Shown here: piece by piece, positions 32,325 through 41,564 of the stretch
How positions within the stretch are numbered: position 1 is the first letter of the stretch
How the letters are laid out: each line of letters starts with the position of its first letter
NCBI GenBank assembly: GCA_947373495.1
Contig: CANBXZ010000006.1
Location: forward strand, 1 to 54,410
Length of the DNA stretch: 54,410 bases
Reading direction: 5' to 3'
Source of the DNA: Acetobacteraceae bacterium
GTDB taxonomy: Bacteria > Pseudomonadota > Alphaproteobacteria > Acetobacterales > Acetobacteraceae
Program-made: the position numbers and the translations under genes
The notes under the pieces: generated by a model
The model's database searches: none
Told to the model about the DNA's origin: nothing
Seen by the model: the letters and a program-made list of their open reading frames with translations, nothing else

Positions 32325-33428
32325 ATGCGGATTGAACGCATCGAGGCCGTGCCGCTGCGCATGCCGCTGGCCCGGCCCCTGAAGGCAGCCACCGCCCTCA
32401 TCACGCATCGCTGCACCGTGCTGGTGCGGGTTCATGCCGGCGGGCTGATGGGCGAATGCTTCGCCAACAATGAGGAAATGGGCCAGGCCGAGATCATCCG
32501 CCTGATCGAGCAGGAGATCACCCCCCGCCTGCTGGGCCGCAGCGCCTGGCTGGTGGAGGATTGCTGGCAGGCCATGCACCCCACCACGCGGGACATCCTG
32601 CGCGACCGCCGCATGGCGCTGCGCGCCATGGCCTGCGTGGACGCGGCGCTGTGGGACTGGGTGGGCAAGGCGCTGGGCCAGCCGCTGCACCGGGTATGGG
32701 GCGGCGCGCGGGAGACGGTGCCGGTGGTGAGCATGGGCGGCTACTACCGCGCCGAGAACGACACCGCCGAACTGGCCAAGGAAATGGCCGCGCTGGCCGC
32801 GGCGGGCTTCGCCGGCTGCAAGGTGAAGGTGGGCGGGCTGAGCCCGGAAGCCGATGCCGCCCGGCTGCGCGCGGCGCGCGATGCCGCCGGCCCCGGCTTC
32901 AAGCTGATGCCGGACCCGAACCAGGGCTGGACCTATGACGAAGCCCTGCGCTTCGCCCGCCTGGTGCAGGAGTTGGACATCTTCTGGCTGGAAGAACCCT
33001 GCCGCTGGCACAACGACAAGCGCGAGCTGGCCCGGCTGCGCCAGACCGTGCCGATACCCATTTGCGCCGGCCAGAGCGAGATCAGCAAGGAAGGCTGCCG
33101 CGACCTGCTGGCCAGCGGCGCCATCGACTACTGCAACTACGACCCGGCCTGGGGCGGCGGCCCGACCGAATGGCGCAAGGTGGCGGTGCTGGCGGAAGCC
33201 TTCGGCGTGGGCGTGTGCAGCCACCTGGAGCCGCAGATGGGCGCCATGCTGGCCGCCAGCGCCAGCAATGGCGTGCATGTGGAAGTGATGCAGCCCAGCC
33301 GGGACCCGCTGTACCACGCGCTGGTGGCCAACAAGCCGGCGGTGAAGGATGGCGCCATGACGCTGCCGGACCTGCCCGGCTGGGGCCTGGTGTTGGATGC
33401 AACCGTATTGAGGAACCTGGCATGCTGA
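32325..33428 (+). CDS. Mandelate racemase/muconate-lactonizing (enolase superfamily) enzyme
   Basis: A 367-residue protein; the ATG at 32325 begins the conserved R-I-E-R-I-E-A capping domain. Catalytic elements: K-V-K-V-G-G (the K-x-K acid/base pair), metal ligands D in L-M-P-D-P-N-Q, E in W-L-E-E-P-C and E in C-A-G-Q-S-E, and H in V-C-S-H-L-E-P-Q of the mandelate-racemase subgroup. Such enzymes dehydrate or epimerise acid sugars. The next gene, a Bug protein, starts within its last 7 bases, so the Bug ligand may be its substrate. Confidence 0.9.
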   Translation: MRIERIEAVPLRMPLARPLKAATALITHRCTVLVRVHAGGLMGECFANNEEMGQAEIIRLIEQEITPRLLGRSAWLVEDCWQAMHPTTRDILRDRRMALRAMACVDAALWDWVGKALGQPLHRVWGGARETVPVVSMGGYYRAENDTAELAKEMAALAAAGFAGCKVKVGGLSPEADAARLRAARDAAGPGFKLMPDPNQGWTYDEALRFARLVQELDIFWLEEPCRWHNDKRELARLRQTVPIPICAGQSEISKEGCRDLLASGAIDYCNYDPAWGGGPTEWRKVAVLAEAFGVGVCSHLEPQMGAMLAASASNGVHVEVMQPSRDPLYHALVANKPAVKDGAMTLPDLPGWGLVLDATVLRNLAC

Positions 33429-34378
33429 CCCGTCGTTCCGCGCTGGCCCTGCCCGCGCTGCTGCTGGCGCGCGGCGCCATGGCGCAACCCGCCTGGCCGT
33501 TCCGCCCGGTGCGCTACATCGTGCCCTATCCGCCCGGTGGCGGCGCCGACACCATCGCCCGGATGTTCGTGCCGGTGTTCAACGAACAGCCCGGCGCGCC
33601 GCAGTTGGTCATCGACAATCGCGGTGGCGCCGGCGGCAATATCGGCGCCGAGATGCTGGCCAAGACCGCACCGGATGGTGCCACGCTGGGGCAGATCACC
33701 ATCGGCACCCATGGCACCAACCCGACGCTGTTCCCGCGCCAGGGCTTCGACCCCTTCACCGACTTCACGCCGATCGCGCTGATCGGCCAGCAGCCGGTGA
33801 CGATCTCGGTCCACAAGGACAGCCCGATCCGCACCCTGGCAGACCTGCTGGCGCAGCGCGGCGAACTGACCTGCGGCAGCAGCGGCAACGGCACCAGCGG
33901 CCACCTGACCACGGAAGTGGTGAAGGCGCGCAGCGGGCTGCAATTGCAGCACGTGCCGTATCGCGGCAGCGGGCCCTGCTGGGCCGACCTGGTGGCCAAG
34001 CGGATCGACCTGGTGGCGGAGAACATCCATGTCGCCCTGCCCTTCCACCGGGCCGGCGACACGCGGATCATCGCGGTGACCGGGCGCGGCCGGAACAGCC
34101 TGGTGCCGGAGGTGCCGGCGCTGATGGAAGTGCTGCCGGAAAGCGTGGTTTACAGCTGGAACGGCCTGGCCGGCCCGGCCGGGCTGCCGGCGCCGCTGGT
34201 GCGCCAAGCGGTGGCGGCGTGCAAGGCGGCCTTCGCCCAGCCCACGCTGCTGGCGCGCTACGCCGAGTTGGGGCTGGAGGTGACGGAGCCCGACCCGGAC
34301 GCCTTCGCCAGCTTCATCCGCAGCGAAATCGCCTTCTGGCGGAAGATCATCACCGAAGCCGGGATCAAGCTGGAATGA
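33422..34378 (+). CDS. Bug/TctC-family tripartite tricarboxylate binding protein 4
   Basis: A 318-residue protein. Its ATG lies inside the previous gene's end (7-base ATGCTGA overlap), implying coupled translation. The leader L-T-R-R-S-A-L-A-L-P is twin-arginine-like and ends G-A-M-A-Q. Blocks: I-V-P-Y-P-P-G-G-G-A-D, D-N-R-G-G-A-G-G-N-I-G, V-P-Y-R-G-S-G-P. The partner enzyme at 32325 suggests an acid-sugar-like ligand. A 12-bp-stem inverted repeat (34383-34411) follows. Confidence 0.88.
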   Translation: MLTRRSALALPALLLARGAMAQPAWPFRPVRYIVPYPPGGGADTIARMFVPVFNEQPGAPQLVIDNRGGAGGNIGAEMLAKTAPDGATLGQITIGTHGTNPTLFPRQGFDPFTDFTPIALIGQQPVTISVHKDSPIRTLADLLAQRGELTCGSSGNGTSGHLTTEVVKARSGLQLQHVPYRGSGPCWADLVAKRIDLVAENIHVALPFHRAGDTRIIAVTGRGRNSLVPEVPALMEVLPESVVYSWNGLAGPAGLPAPLVRQAVAACKAAFAQPTLLARYAELGLEVTEPDPDAFASFIRSEIAFWRKIITEAGIKLE

Positions 34379-34382
34379 GGCC

Positions 34383-34411
34383 CGGCCGCGGCGCTGGTGG
34401 CGCCGCGGCCG
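34383..34411. terminator. Bidirectional terminator candidate
   Basis: A perfect 12-bp inverted repeat (CGGCCGCGGCGC / GCGCCGCGGCCG) with a 5-nt loop between convergent genes. No T-run; a very stable hairpin in either transcript. Confidence 0.6.
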
Positions 34412-34418
34412 CCTCGGC

Positions 34419-34964
34419 TCACGCCGGGAAGGGGTACTTGTCCAGGTACTTCTGGTAGTCCGGCTCCACATCGATCGCCAGCGTCGCCAGGGTGCGCACC
34501 ACGGCGCAGTAGAAGGCGGCGGTGACGGTCAGGTCCACCATCTGCTCGTTGTTCAGGTGGGCCTGCAACGCGGCGAAGGTCTGGGCCGACATGCCGCCGG
34601 CATAGATCTCGCGCGCGCCTTTCAGCACCAGCAGCGTCAGCGCATCCAGGCCGGAAGGCTGGCCCGCCGTATCCGCGATCAGGCCCGCGATATCGGCATC
34701 GGTCACGCCGAAGTCGTAGCCGATCTTCACATGGTGCGACCATTCATAGGACGACCTGGCCAGCCAGCCGACCTGGAGGATGGCCAGTTCGCGCAGGCGC
34801 GGGTCGATCTTGGCCTTGAAGCGGATGTACTGGCCCAGCCCGCTGAAGGCACGCGCCGCGCCCGGGCTGTTCACCAGGCAGCGATGCAGCGTGATCATGC
34901 GCTTCAGCAGGTCCCGGTCGCCCTCGGCGAGGTCTTCCGGGTTGAGGTAGGGCAGGCGAGCCAT
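34419..34964 (-). CDS. Carboxymuconolactone decarboxylase-like (CMD/AhpD fold) protein
   Basis: A 181-residue all-helical protein of the CMD fold: D-P-R-L-R-E-L-A-I-L-Q-V-G-W-L and Y-E-W-S-H-H-V-K-I-G-Y-D. The C-x-x-C pair of AhpD peroxidases is absent (Y-E-W-S-H-H at that place), as in many CMD-domain proteins whose activity is unknown. Last gene of a four-gene minus-strand operon with Bug, AMP-ligase and metallo-hydrolase, so it probably processes the same compound. Confidence 0.8.
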   Translation of the reverse strand: MARLPYLNPEDLAEGDRDLLKRMITLHRCLVNSPGAARAFSGLGQYIRFKAKIDPRLRELAILQVGWLARSSYEWSHHVKIGYDFGVTDADIAGLIADTAGQPSGLDALTLLVLKGAREIYAGGMSAQTFAALQAHLNNEQMVDLTVTAAFYCAVVRTLATLAIDVEPDYQKYLDKYPFPA

Positions 34965-34975
34965 TTGGCGTTTCC

Positions 34976-35686
34976 TTACAGGGTGAACGAAGTGCCGACC
35001 TGCGGCACCAGAACCTTGGCCTTGGCGCCCTGCATGGCGTCGACGAAGCCCGAGGCGTCCGGCAGCAGCAGGCCGAAGGTGGCGAAGTGGCAGGGAATGG
35101 CGGTCTCCACGCTGGGCAGGAAGCGCCTCAGCGCCAGCGCCGCGTGCCTCGGCCCCATCGTGAAGCGGTCCCCCACCGGCAGAATGGCGACCTTGGGGCG
35201 GTAGAACTCATCGATCAGCGCCATGTCGCTGAACACCGCGGTATCGCCGGCGTGGTACACCACGGGCTCCGCGCTGTTCTTCGGCGAGATCACCAGCCCG
35301 GTCGGGTGGCCGAGGGATTGCGAGACGCCGTTCGCGTCGATCTCGGCGCTGGAATGGAAGGCGATGGTCATCGCCACGGTGAACTCGCCCTGGTCGGTTT
35401 CGCCGCCGCTGTTCATCGGGTCCAGGTTGGTCAGGCCCTGGCGGGCCAGGAACATCGCCAAATCGTAGTTGGTCACCAGCTTGGCGCCGGTGGCCTGGCA
35501 GATCGCCACCGTGTCGCCCACGTGGTCGGCATGGCCATGGGTCAGCAGCACATGGGTGGCGCCGGCGCTGGCGGTGGCCACATCGCCCTTGAACACCGGG
35601 TTGCCGGTCAGGAAGGGGTCGACCAACACCACGCTTGTGCCGAATTCCAGCCGGAAGGCGGAATGCCCGAACCAGGTCACCTTCAT
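34976..35686 (-). CDS. Metal-dependent hydrolase, UPF0173 (MBL fold)
   Basis: A 236-residue metallo-beta-lactamase-fold protein of UPF0173 type: F-G-H-S-A-F at the start, T-H-G-H-A-D-H-V-G-D (H-x-H-x-D-H zinc motif), H-A-G-D-T-A-V-F-S-D and I-P-C-H-F-A-T-F. Family function poorly known (ester or lactone hydrolysis likely). Its ATG overlaps the ligase stop by 4 bases and the CMD gene follows after 11 bases. Confidence 0.88.
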   Translation of the reverse strand: MKVTWFGHSAFRLEFGTSVVLVDPFLTGNPVFKGDVATASAGATHVLLTHGHADHVGDTVAICQATGAKLVTNYDLAMFLARQGLTNLDPMNSGGETDQGEFTVAMTIAFHSSAEIDANGVSQSLGHPTGLVISPKNSAEPVVYHAGDTAVFSDMALIDEFYRPKVAILPVGDRFTMGPRHAALALRRFLPSVETAIPCHFATFGLLLPDASGFVDAMQGAKAKVLVPQVGTSFTL

Positions 35687-37326
35687 GCGTCGCTCTCCTT
35701 TTGCGTCTCGCGGTCCTGCAACTCGCGCCACAGGATTTTCCCTACCGGCGATTTCGGCAAGGCCGCCACGAACTCGATGATGCGCGGCACCTTGTAGGCG
35801 GCCATCTGCTGCCGCGCCCAGGCGATGATCGCGGCCGCGTCGGCCGGGGCGCCGTCGCGCAGCGCGATCACCGCCTTCACCGTCTCGCCGCGATAGGCGT
35901 CCGCCGTGCCGATCACGCAGGCTTCGCGCACGCTGGGGTGTTCGTACAGCTTGGCCTCCACCTCGGCCGGCCAGACCTTGAAGCCGGAGGCGTTGATCAT
36001 CCGCTTCAGCCGGTCGGTCATGAAGAAGTAGCCTTCCGCATCCACCCGGCCGATATCGCCGCTGCGGTAGTAGCGCCGGCCGTCGATCTCGGCGAAGGCT
36101 TCCGCCGTGTCGCGCGGCTTGCCCCAATAGCCGCGGAACAGCTGCGGGCCGCTGATGAGGATCTCACCGCTCTCGCCCGGCGCCACCGGGGCAAGCGTGG
36201 CGGGGTCCACCACCAGCGCATGGGTGTTGAAGAACGGAATGCCGGCGCATTCCGGCTTCGGCCGTTCCACCGGGTTCAGCAGCGCCGTCGCCGCGGTTTC
36301 CGTCGCGCCATAGGCTTCGACGAACTCCAGCCCGGTCGCCGCCTTCAGCCGCTGCCACAGCGCCGCCGGCATGGTGGCGCCGCCGCTGGTGATGCGCTGC
36401 ACACTGGCCAGGTCGGCCGGGTTGAAGGCCGGGTTGGCCAGCATGTCGATGATGGCGGTGGGCGCCACGCCGAAATGCGTCACGCCGTAGTGCTTCACCA
36501 GGGCCGGCACCAACGTGCGGTCCCAGCGCGGCACCGGCACCACCATGCCACCGCTGTAGATGGGGCTGTGGACGCAGTGCATCAGCCCGCTGACATGGTA
36601 CATCGGCGGCAGCCCCAGGAAGACCGTGCCGGCGCTCATCCGGTGCCAGTGCAGCAGGCCCTGGATGTTGTGCTGGAAGCTGCGATGCGCGTGCTCGCAG
36701 CCCTTCGGCATGCCGGTGGAACCGCTGGTATAGGGCAGCAGCGCCAGGTCGTCCGGGCCGGCCAGGGGTTCCGGCGCGCGGGCGGTGCAGGCCACCACCT
36801 CGGCCCAGGGGGTGACGCCACTGCTGGCCCGGGCCGGCATGGTCAGCCATTCCGGCAGGGCGAAGACCGGCGCTTCCGGCAGGTAGTGGGCATAGCTCAC
36901 GCCCACCAGGCGCAGGCCACCGCCGGCCGCCTCCAGCGCCACCGGCAACAATTCCTGCGCCGCCACCAGCACCCGCGCGCCACTGTCCACCAGCACATGG
37001 CGCAGCTCGCCGGCGCGGCTCATCGGGCTGACCGGCACCGCGACGCAGTCGGCGCGCTGGGCGCCGTAATAGGCCACCAGCCAGTTCGGCGAGTTCTGCG
37101 CATACAGCGCCACCCGGTCGCCGCGCTGCAGCCCGGCCGGGCCGCGCAGCCAGCCGGCGAAGGCCTCCACCTGGTCGTTGAAGGCGCGCCAGCTCAACTC
37201 CCGGCCAAAGAAGCCGATGCCCGGCTGGGCGCCGAAGCGCGCCACCGTCACCCGCAGGTTATGCGCCAGCGTGCTCAGCATCGGCGGCAGGGTGCGCGGC
37301 AGATGCGCGGGCCAATAGGCGACCAT
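35683..37326 (-). CDS. AMP-dependent acyl-CoA synthetase/ligase
   Basis: A 547-residue ANL-family adenylating ligase. P-loop Y-T-S-G-S-T-G-M-P-K-G; Y-G-A-T-E-T; the Y-R-S-G-D-I-G Asp; R-M-I-N-A-S-G-F-K-V-W hinge; K in S-P-V-G-K-I-L-W-R as catalytic lysine. It makes an acyl-CoA from a carboxylate and ATP. The preceding Bug gene ends 5 bases upstream, so a transported carboxylate is probably its substrate. Confidence 0.9.
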   Translation of the reverse strand: MVAYWPAHLPRTLPPMLSTLAHNLRVTVARFGAQPGIGFFGRELSWRAFNDQVEAFAGWLRGPAGLQRGDRVALYAQNSPNWLVAYYGAQRADCVAVPVSPMSRAGELRHVLVDSGARVLVAAQELLPVALEAAGGGLRLVGVSYAHYLPEAPVFALPEWLTMPARASSGVTPWAEVVACTARAPEPLAGPDDLALLPYTSGSTGMPKGCEHAHRSFQHNIQGLLHWHRMSAGTVFLGLPPMYHVSGLMHCVHSPIYSGGMVVPVPRWDRTLVPALVKHYGVTHFGVAPTAIIDMLANPAFNPADLASVQRITSGGATMPAALWQRLKAATGLEFVEAYGATETAATALLNPVERPKPECAGIPFFNTHALVVDPATLAPVAPGESGEILISGPQLFRGYWGKPRDTAEAFAEIDGRRYYRSGDIGRVDAEGYFFMTDRLKRMINASGFKVWPAEVEAKLYEHPSVREACVIGTADAYRGETVKAVIALRDGAPADAAAIIAWARQQMAAYKVPRIIEFVAALPKSPVGKILWRELQDRETQKESDA

Positions 37327-37331
37327 GCGAC

Positions 37332-38309
37332 TTACTCCACCCGGATGTTGGCGGCGCGGATCACCGCCGCGTATTTCGTGCTCTCGGCGCGGATGAAGCT
37401 GGCGAAATCCTCGGGCGAGAGCCAATGCGGTACCGCGCCCACCGCCAGCAGGCGCGGCGCCAGCGCCGGCAATTCCTCGCGCAATGCCGCGCTCAGCCGC
37501 TGCACCACCGCGGCCGGGGTGGCCGCCGGGGCGATGAGCCCGAACCAGCCGACGCTGTCATAGCCGGGCAGCGCCGCCTCGCGCACCGTGGGCACGCCCG
37601 GCAACGCGGCCATGCGCCCGGCCCCGGTAACCGCCAGCGCCCGCAGCCGGCCGGATTCCACCAGCGCCTGGCAGGCGGTGATATCCACCATGCCCAGCGC
37701 GGCGTCGCCGGCCAGCACCGCCGTGGCCACCGGCGCGCTGCCGCGGAACGGCACCAGCGGCATGCGCAGCCCGGCCGATTGCAGCAGCAGCGCCGCGGCC
37801 AGGTGCATGCCGGTGCCATTGCCGCCATGGCCCATGGCGAAGCGTTCCGGGTTGGCACGCGCCGTCGCCAGCACCTCGGCCAGGCCGCCCGCCAGGGTGG
37901 GCGCGGCCACCAGCGCGAAGGGAATGTCCAGCGCCAGCCCCACCGGCGCCAGGTCGCGCGCCACGTCATACGGCATGGTGGGTTGCAGCACCGGGTTCAC
38001 GCTCAGCGCCCCGGCGGCGGCGATGCCCAGCACATGGCCATCGGGCGGCGCCTTGGCCACCGCATCCACGCCGATATTGCCGCCGGCGCCGGGGCGGTTT
38101 TCCACCACCACCGGCTGGCCGAAGCGGGCTTCCAGCCGGGGCGCCAGGGCGCGGGCGAAGAAATCGGCGCTGGCCCCTGGTGGGAAGCTGACGATCAGCC
38201 GTAGCGGCCGCTGCGGCCAGCCCTGGGCCTGCGCCGGCCTTGCTGCCAGGGCCGTGACCAAGGCCGGGGCCGCCAGCAGGGCCAACAGGGCACGGCGGTC
38301 TGGTATCAT
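37332..38309 (-). CDS. Bug/TctC-family tripartite tricarboxylate binding protein 5
   Basis: A 325-residue protein, ATG at 38309 after a strong GGGGAGGAAG ribosome site. Leader D-R-R-A-L-L-A-L-L with twin Arg, ending A-Q-A-Q. Blocks: I-V-S-F-P-P-G-A-S-A-D and E-N-R-P-G-A-G-G-N-I-G; the V-P-Y-R-G-S block reads V-P-F-R-G-S. First gene of an operon (Bug, ligase, metallo-hydrolase, CMD) and divergent from another Bug gene 185 bases away; the shared gap likely holds regulatory sites for both. Confidence 0.88.
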   Translation of the reverse strand: MIPDRRALLALLAAPALVTALAARPAQAQGWPQRPLRLIVSFPPGASADFFARALAPRLEARFGQPVVVENRPGAGGNIGVDAVAKAPPDGHVLGIAAAGALSVNPVLQPTMPYDVARDLAPVGLALDIPFALVAAPTLAGGLAEVLATARANPERFAMGHGGNGTGMHLAAALLLQSAGLRMPLVPFRGSAPVATAVLAGDAALGMVDITACQALVESGRLRALAVTGAGRMAALPGVPTVREAALPGYDSVGWFGLIAPAATPAAVVQRLSAALREELPALAPRLLAVGAVPHWLSPEDFASFIRAESTKYAAVIRAANIRVE

Positions 38310-38494
38310 CGCTTCCTCCCCGCTTTCATTGGCACCGAGCCTGCGGGCTTCCCGCCGCTTTGACCAGAGCGGAAAAGCGCCGCAGATTGCGCGCCGCCTG
38401 GCTGGCAGGCGCGCCATGTCCACCACGCCCGCCGGCGTTGCGGCTGGGTGCGCCGGTGGGCACGACGCCGACGAAACCAAAGGGGAAACGCATC

Positions 38495-39478
38495 ATGGCC
38501 GCAGCCACCACCTTCACGCGCCGTACCGCGCTGGCTGGGCTGGGCGTGCTCGCGGCGCCGAGGTTGGCGCAGGCCGCCTTCCCGGACCGCACCATCCGCC
38601 TGCTGGTGCCCTATGGCGGCGGCGGGCAGACCGACATCGTCAGCCGCATCACCGCCCAGGCGCTGGGCGAACGGCTGGGCCAGACCGTGCTGGCCGACAA
38701 TCGCCCGGGCGGCGCCGGCAACCTGGCCGCCGAGGCACTGGCCCGCAGCCCGGCCGATGGCTACACCATCATGGTCGGCACCATGGGCACCAACAGCGGC
38801 GTCAACGCGCTGCTGTACCGCCAGCTGGGCTACAACTGGGAAACCGACTTCGCCCCGATCGGCCAGTTCTGTTCCACCAGCAACGTGCTGCTGGTGCACA
38901 CCAGCATTCCGGCCGCGACCTTCCCGGAACTGATCGCCTGGATCAAGGCAAACCCCGGCAAGTTCACCTATGCCAGCGCCGGCGTCGGCGCCATCACCCA
39001 CCTCATCATGGAGGACCTGGGCGCGCGGCTCGGCCTCGACATGGTGCATGTGCCCTACCGCCAGTCCACCCAGGCGATGACCGACCTGCTTTCGGGCCGC
39101 GTGCATGCCCGCTGCATCGGCATCCCCGAGGGCGATACCGTCCGCACCATGCCGACGATCCGCGCCCTGGCGGTGACCAAGGCCGAACGCAGCCCGATGT
39201 GGCCCGGCGTGCCGACCATGGCCGAGACGGTGCCCGGCTTCGTCGGCGCCGGCTATTTCGGCCTGGTCGCCCCGGCCCGCACGCCGGAGGATGTCATCAA
39301 CCGCATCAACGCCGCGCTGAACGAGGCGCTGCGCGATGACAAGCTGCGCGCCGGCTACGACCGCGTCGGCGCCGATATCGCCCCCCCGAACACCCCGGCG
39401 GAATTCCGCGCCCTGACCCGCGCCGACGCGGCGAAGTGGGGCCCGCTGATCCGCCGCCTGAACCTGGTTGCCGAGTAG
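38495..39478 (+). CDS. Bug/TctC-family tripartite tricarboxylate binding protein 6
   Basis: A 327-residue protein with A-G-G-G-G-A-A-A ribosome site. The leader T-F-T-R-R-T-A-L-A-G carries twin Arg; cleavage near A-Q-A-A. Blocks: L-V-P-Y-G-G-G-G-Q-T-D, D-N-R-P-G-G-A-G-N-L-A and V-P-Y-R-Q-S. It leads an operon with hydratase, CoA-transferase and lyase genes, suggesting it binds their dicarboxylate substrate. Confidence 0.88.
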   Translation: MAAATTFTRRTALAGLGVLAAPRLAQAAFPDRTIRLLVPYGGGGQTDIVSRITAQALGERLGQTVLADNRPGGAGNLAAEALARSPADGYTIMVGTMGTNSGVNALLYRQLGYNWETDFAPIGQFCSTSNVLLVHTSIPAATFPELIAWIKANPGKFTYASAGVGAITHLIMEDLGARLGLDMVHVPYRQSTQAMTDLLSGRVHARCIGIPEGDTVRTMPTIRALAVTKAERSPMWPGVPTMAETVPGFVGAGYFGLVAPARTPEDVINRINAALNEALRDDKLRAGYDRVGADIAPPNTPAEFRALTRADAAKWGPLIRRLNLVAE

Positions 39479-39489
39479 GAGACGCCGCA

Positions 39490-40362
39490 ATGGCCGAGGA
39501 TTTCGACACCGCCGTCGAGAAGGTGAAGCGCGAATGGCTGGGCCATGTCCGCATCACCGAGGATGATGTTTCCCCCAGCATGCTGCGCCGCATCGCCGCC
39601 ACGCTGGACCTGGACCCGGACGCCTTCCCGCGCGACACGCTGCTGCCGCCGCACTGGTTCAGCATGTTCTGCTGCGAAAGCGCCCGGCAGAGCGACATCG
39701 GCCCCGATGGCCACCCGAACAAGGGCGTGATCCTGCCGCCCATTCCGCTGCCGCGCCGCATGGGCGCCGGCCGCCGGGTGACCATTCCCGGTGAGCTGCG
39801 CGTGGGCGATGTGCTGGTGAAGAAGGCCGAGGTCGCGGCGATCTCCCCCAAGCTGGCGCGCACCGGGCAGATCTGCGTGCTGACCATGCGCCACACCTTC
39901 GAGGTGGCGGGCAAGGTGGTGGCGGTGGACGAGTTCGACGCGATCTATCGCGCCGCCGTGCCGCCGGGCACGAAAAGCCCGGTGAATGCCGGCACCCCGG
40001 CCCCGACCGGCGCGGCCTGGAGCGAGAGCAAGCACCTGAGCAACCCGCTGGTGTTCCGCTATTCCGCCATCACCTGGAACGCCCACCGCATCCACTACGA
40101 CGCCGATTATTCGCGCGATGAGGAAGGCTACCCGCAGATCGTGCAGAATGGCGGCCTGACCATGCAACTGCTGCTGGATGCCGCGGTGAAGAACGCCCCG
40201 GGCCACCGCCTGGTGGGGCTGAACGCCCGGCTGACCCGGCCGATCTATGTCGGCGCCACCGTCACGCTGAACGGCAGCGCGCTGGCCAACGGCAAGATGG
40301 CCGCCTGGGTGGCGGATGCCGAGGGCATGCTGTGCGGCGAGATGGAGCTGGATTTCTCGTAG
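39490..40362 (+). CDS. MaoC/HTD2-type (mesaconyl-CoA/itaconyl-CoA hydratase-like) enzyme
   Basis: A 290-residue double-hotdog protein of the FAS1-like dehydratase type. The second half has N-A-H-R-I-H-Y-D-A-D-Y followed by the Q-N-G-G-L-T-M-Q helix, the catalytic His/Asp region of HTD2 and of mesaconyl-C4-CoA hydratase (Meh). Length and order match hydratases in C5-dicarboxylate pathways. Ribosome site GGAGA is 11 bases after the Bug stop. Exact substrate inferred from neighbours. Confidence 0.82.
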   Translation: MAEDFDTAVEKVKREWLGHVRITEDDVSPSMLRRIAATLDLDPDAFPRDTLLPPHWFSMFCCESARQSDIGPDGHPNKGVILPPIPLPRRMGAGRRVTIPGELRVGDVLVKKAEVAAISPKLARTGQICVLTMRHTFEVAGKVVAVDEFDAIYRAAVPPGTKSPVNAGTPAPTGAAWSESKHLSNPLVFRYSAITWNAHRIHYDADYSRDEEGYPQIVQNGGLTMQLLLDAAVKNAPGHRLVGLNARLTRPIYVGATVTLNGSALANGKMAAWVADAEGMLCGEMELDFS

Positions 40363-41564
40363 TGGCGGGCCCGCTGGATGGCGTGAAGGTGATCGACCTC
40401 ACCACCGTGGTGGTGGGGCCGATCTGCACCCGCACCCTGGCCGACCAGGGCGCCGACGTGGTGAAGGTGGAAGCGCCGGGGGGTGACATCCTGCGCTTCC
40501 TGGCCGCCGGGTCGCGCACCCCGGCGATGAGCGGCAAGTTCATCAACTTCAACCGCAACAAGCGCAGCATCGGCCTGAACATCAAACAGCCGGAGGGCTT
40601 GGCGGCACTGAAGGCCTTGATCGCCGAGGCCGATGTCTTCGTCTCCAACGTGCGGCCCGAAGCCTTGCTGCGCGCCGGGCTGGACCATGCCGCGCTGTCG
40701 GCCGCCAACCCGCGGCTGATCCATTGCAGCATCCTCGCCTTCGGTCGCGGCGGCCGCTACTACAACCGCCCGGCCTATGACCCGATCATCCAGTCGCTGT
40801 CGGGCGTGGCCGGCACCTTCCACCGCGCCATCGGCGAGCCGCGCTTCGTGCCGATGGTGATGACAGACCACACCACCGGCCTGATCGCCGCGCAGAGCAT
40901 CGGCTTCGCGCTGTACCGGCGCGAGAAGACCGGCATGGGCGAGGCGATCGACGTGCCGATGTTCGAGAACATGGCCAGCTTCGTCACCAGCGAACACCTG
41001 GGCGCGGCCACCTTCGAGCCGGCGGAAGGCCCGACCGGCGACGCCCGGCTGCTTTCGCCCGACTATCGCCCGCTGCCGACGCTGGACGGCTACATCACCG
41101 TGGGGCCCAACAACAACGCGCAGGCGTTTGCGTTCTTCGCCGCCATCGGCCAGCCGGAGTTGAAGGACGACCCGCGCTTCAACACCGCCATCACCCGCAC
41201 GCAGAACGCCGAAGCTTTCTTCAAGGTGCGTGTGGATGGCCTGGCCAAGAAGACCACGGCCGAATGGCTGGAGATCTTCGCAGCAGTCGACGTGCCGGCG
41301 GCGCGCTACAACTCCATCGACGACCTGCTGGAAGACCCGCATCTGCTGGATGTCGGCTTCTGGAATTTCGACGACCACCCCACCGAAGGCCGCATTCGCC
41401 GCACCAGCGTGGCCAACAGGTTCAGCGGCGGCATGCGGGAGGAGACCCTGCCCGCGCCGCAACTGGGCCGGCAAACGCGCGAGGTATTGGCGCAACTCGG
41501 CTACGACCAGGCCCGGATCGAGGCGATGCTCGCCGCCGGTGCCGCATTCGAAGGACTGAACTGA
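40362..41564 (+). CDS. CaiB/BaiF-type CoA transferase (C5-dicarboxylate operon)
   Basis: A 400-residue class III CoA transferase starting at a GTG that overlaps the hydratase stop by one base (TAGTG). Markers: L-D-G-V-K-V-I-D-L-T, L-A-D-Q-G-A-D-V-V-K-V-E-A-P-G-G-D, N-K-R-S-I-G-L-N-I-K, A-I-D-V-P-M-F-E-N-M-A. It would activate a dicarboxylate such as mesaconate or itaconate using succinyl-CoA or another acyl-CoA. The upstream in-frame ATG-type start at 40332 would overlap the hydratase by 31 bases and adds non-conserved residues. Confidence 0.88.
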   Translation: MAGPLDGVKVIDLTTVVVGPICTRTLADQGADVVKVEAPGGDILRFLAAGSRTPAMSGKFINFNRNKRSIGLNIKQPEGLAALKALIAEADVFVSNVRPEALLRAGLDHAALSAANPRLIHCSILAFGRGGRYYNRPAYDPIIQSLSGVAGTFHRAIGEPRFVPMVMTDHTTGLIAAQSIGFALYRREKTGMGEAIDVPMFENMASFVTSEHLGAATFEPAEGPTGDARLLSPDYRPLPTLDGYITVGPNNNAQAFAFFAAIGQPELKDDPRFNTAITRTQNAEAFFKVRVDGLAKKTTAEWLEIFAAVDVPAARYNSIDDLLEDPHLLDVGFWNFDDHPTEGRIRRTSVANRFSGGMREETLPAPQLGRQTREVLAQLGYDQARIEAMLAAGAAFEGLN

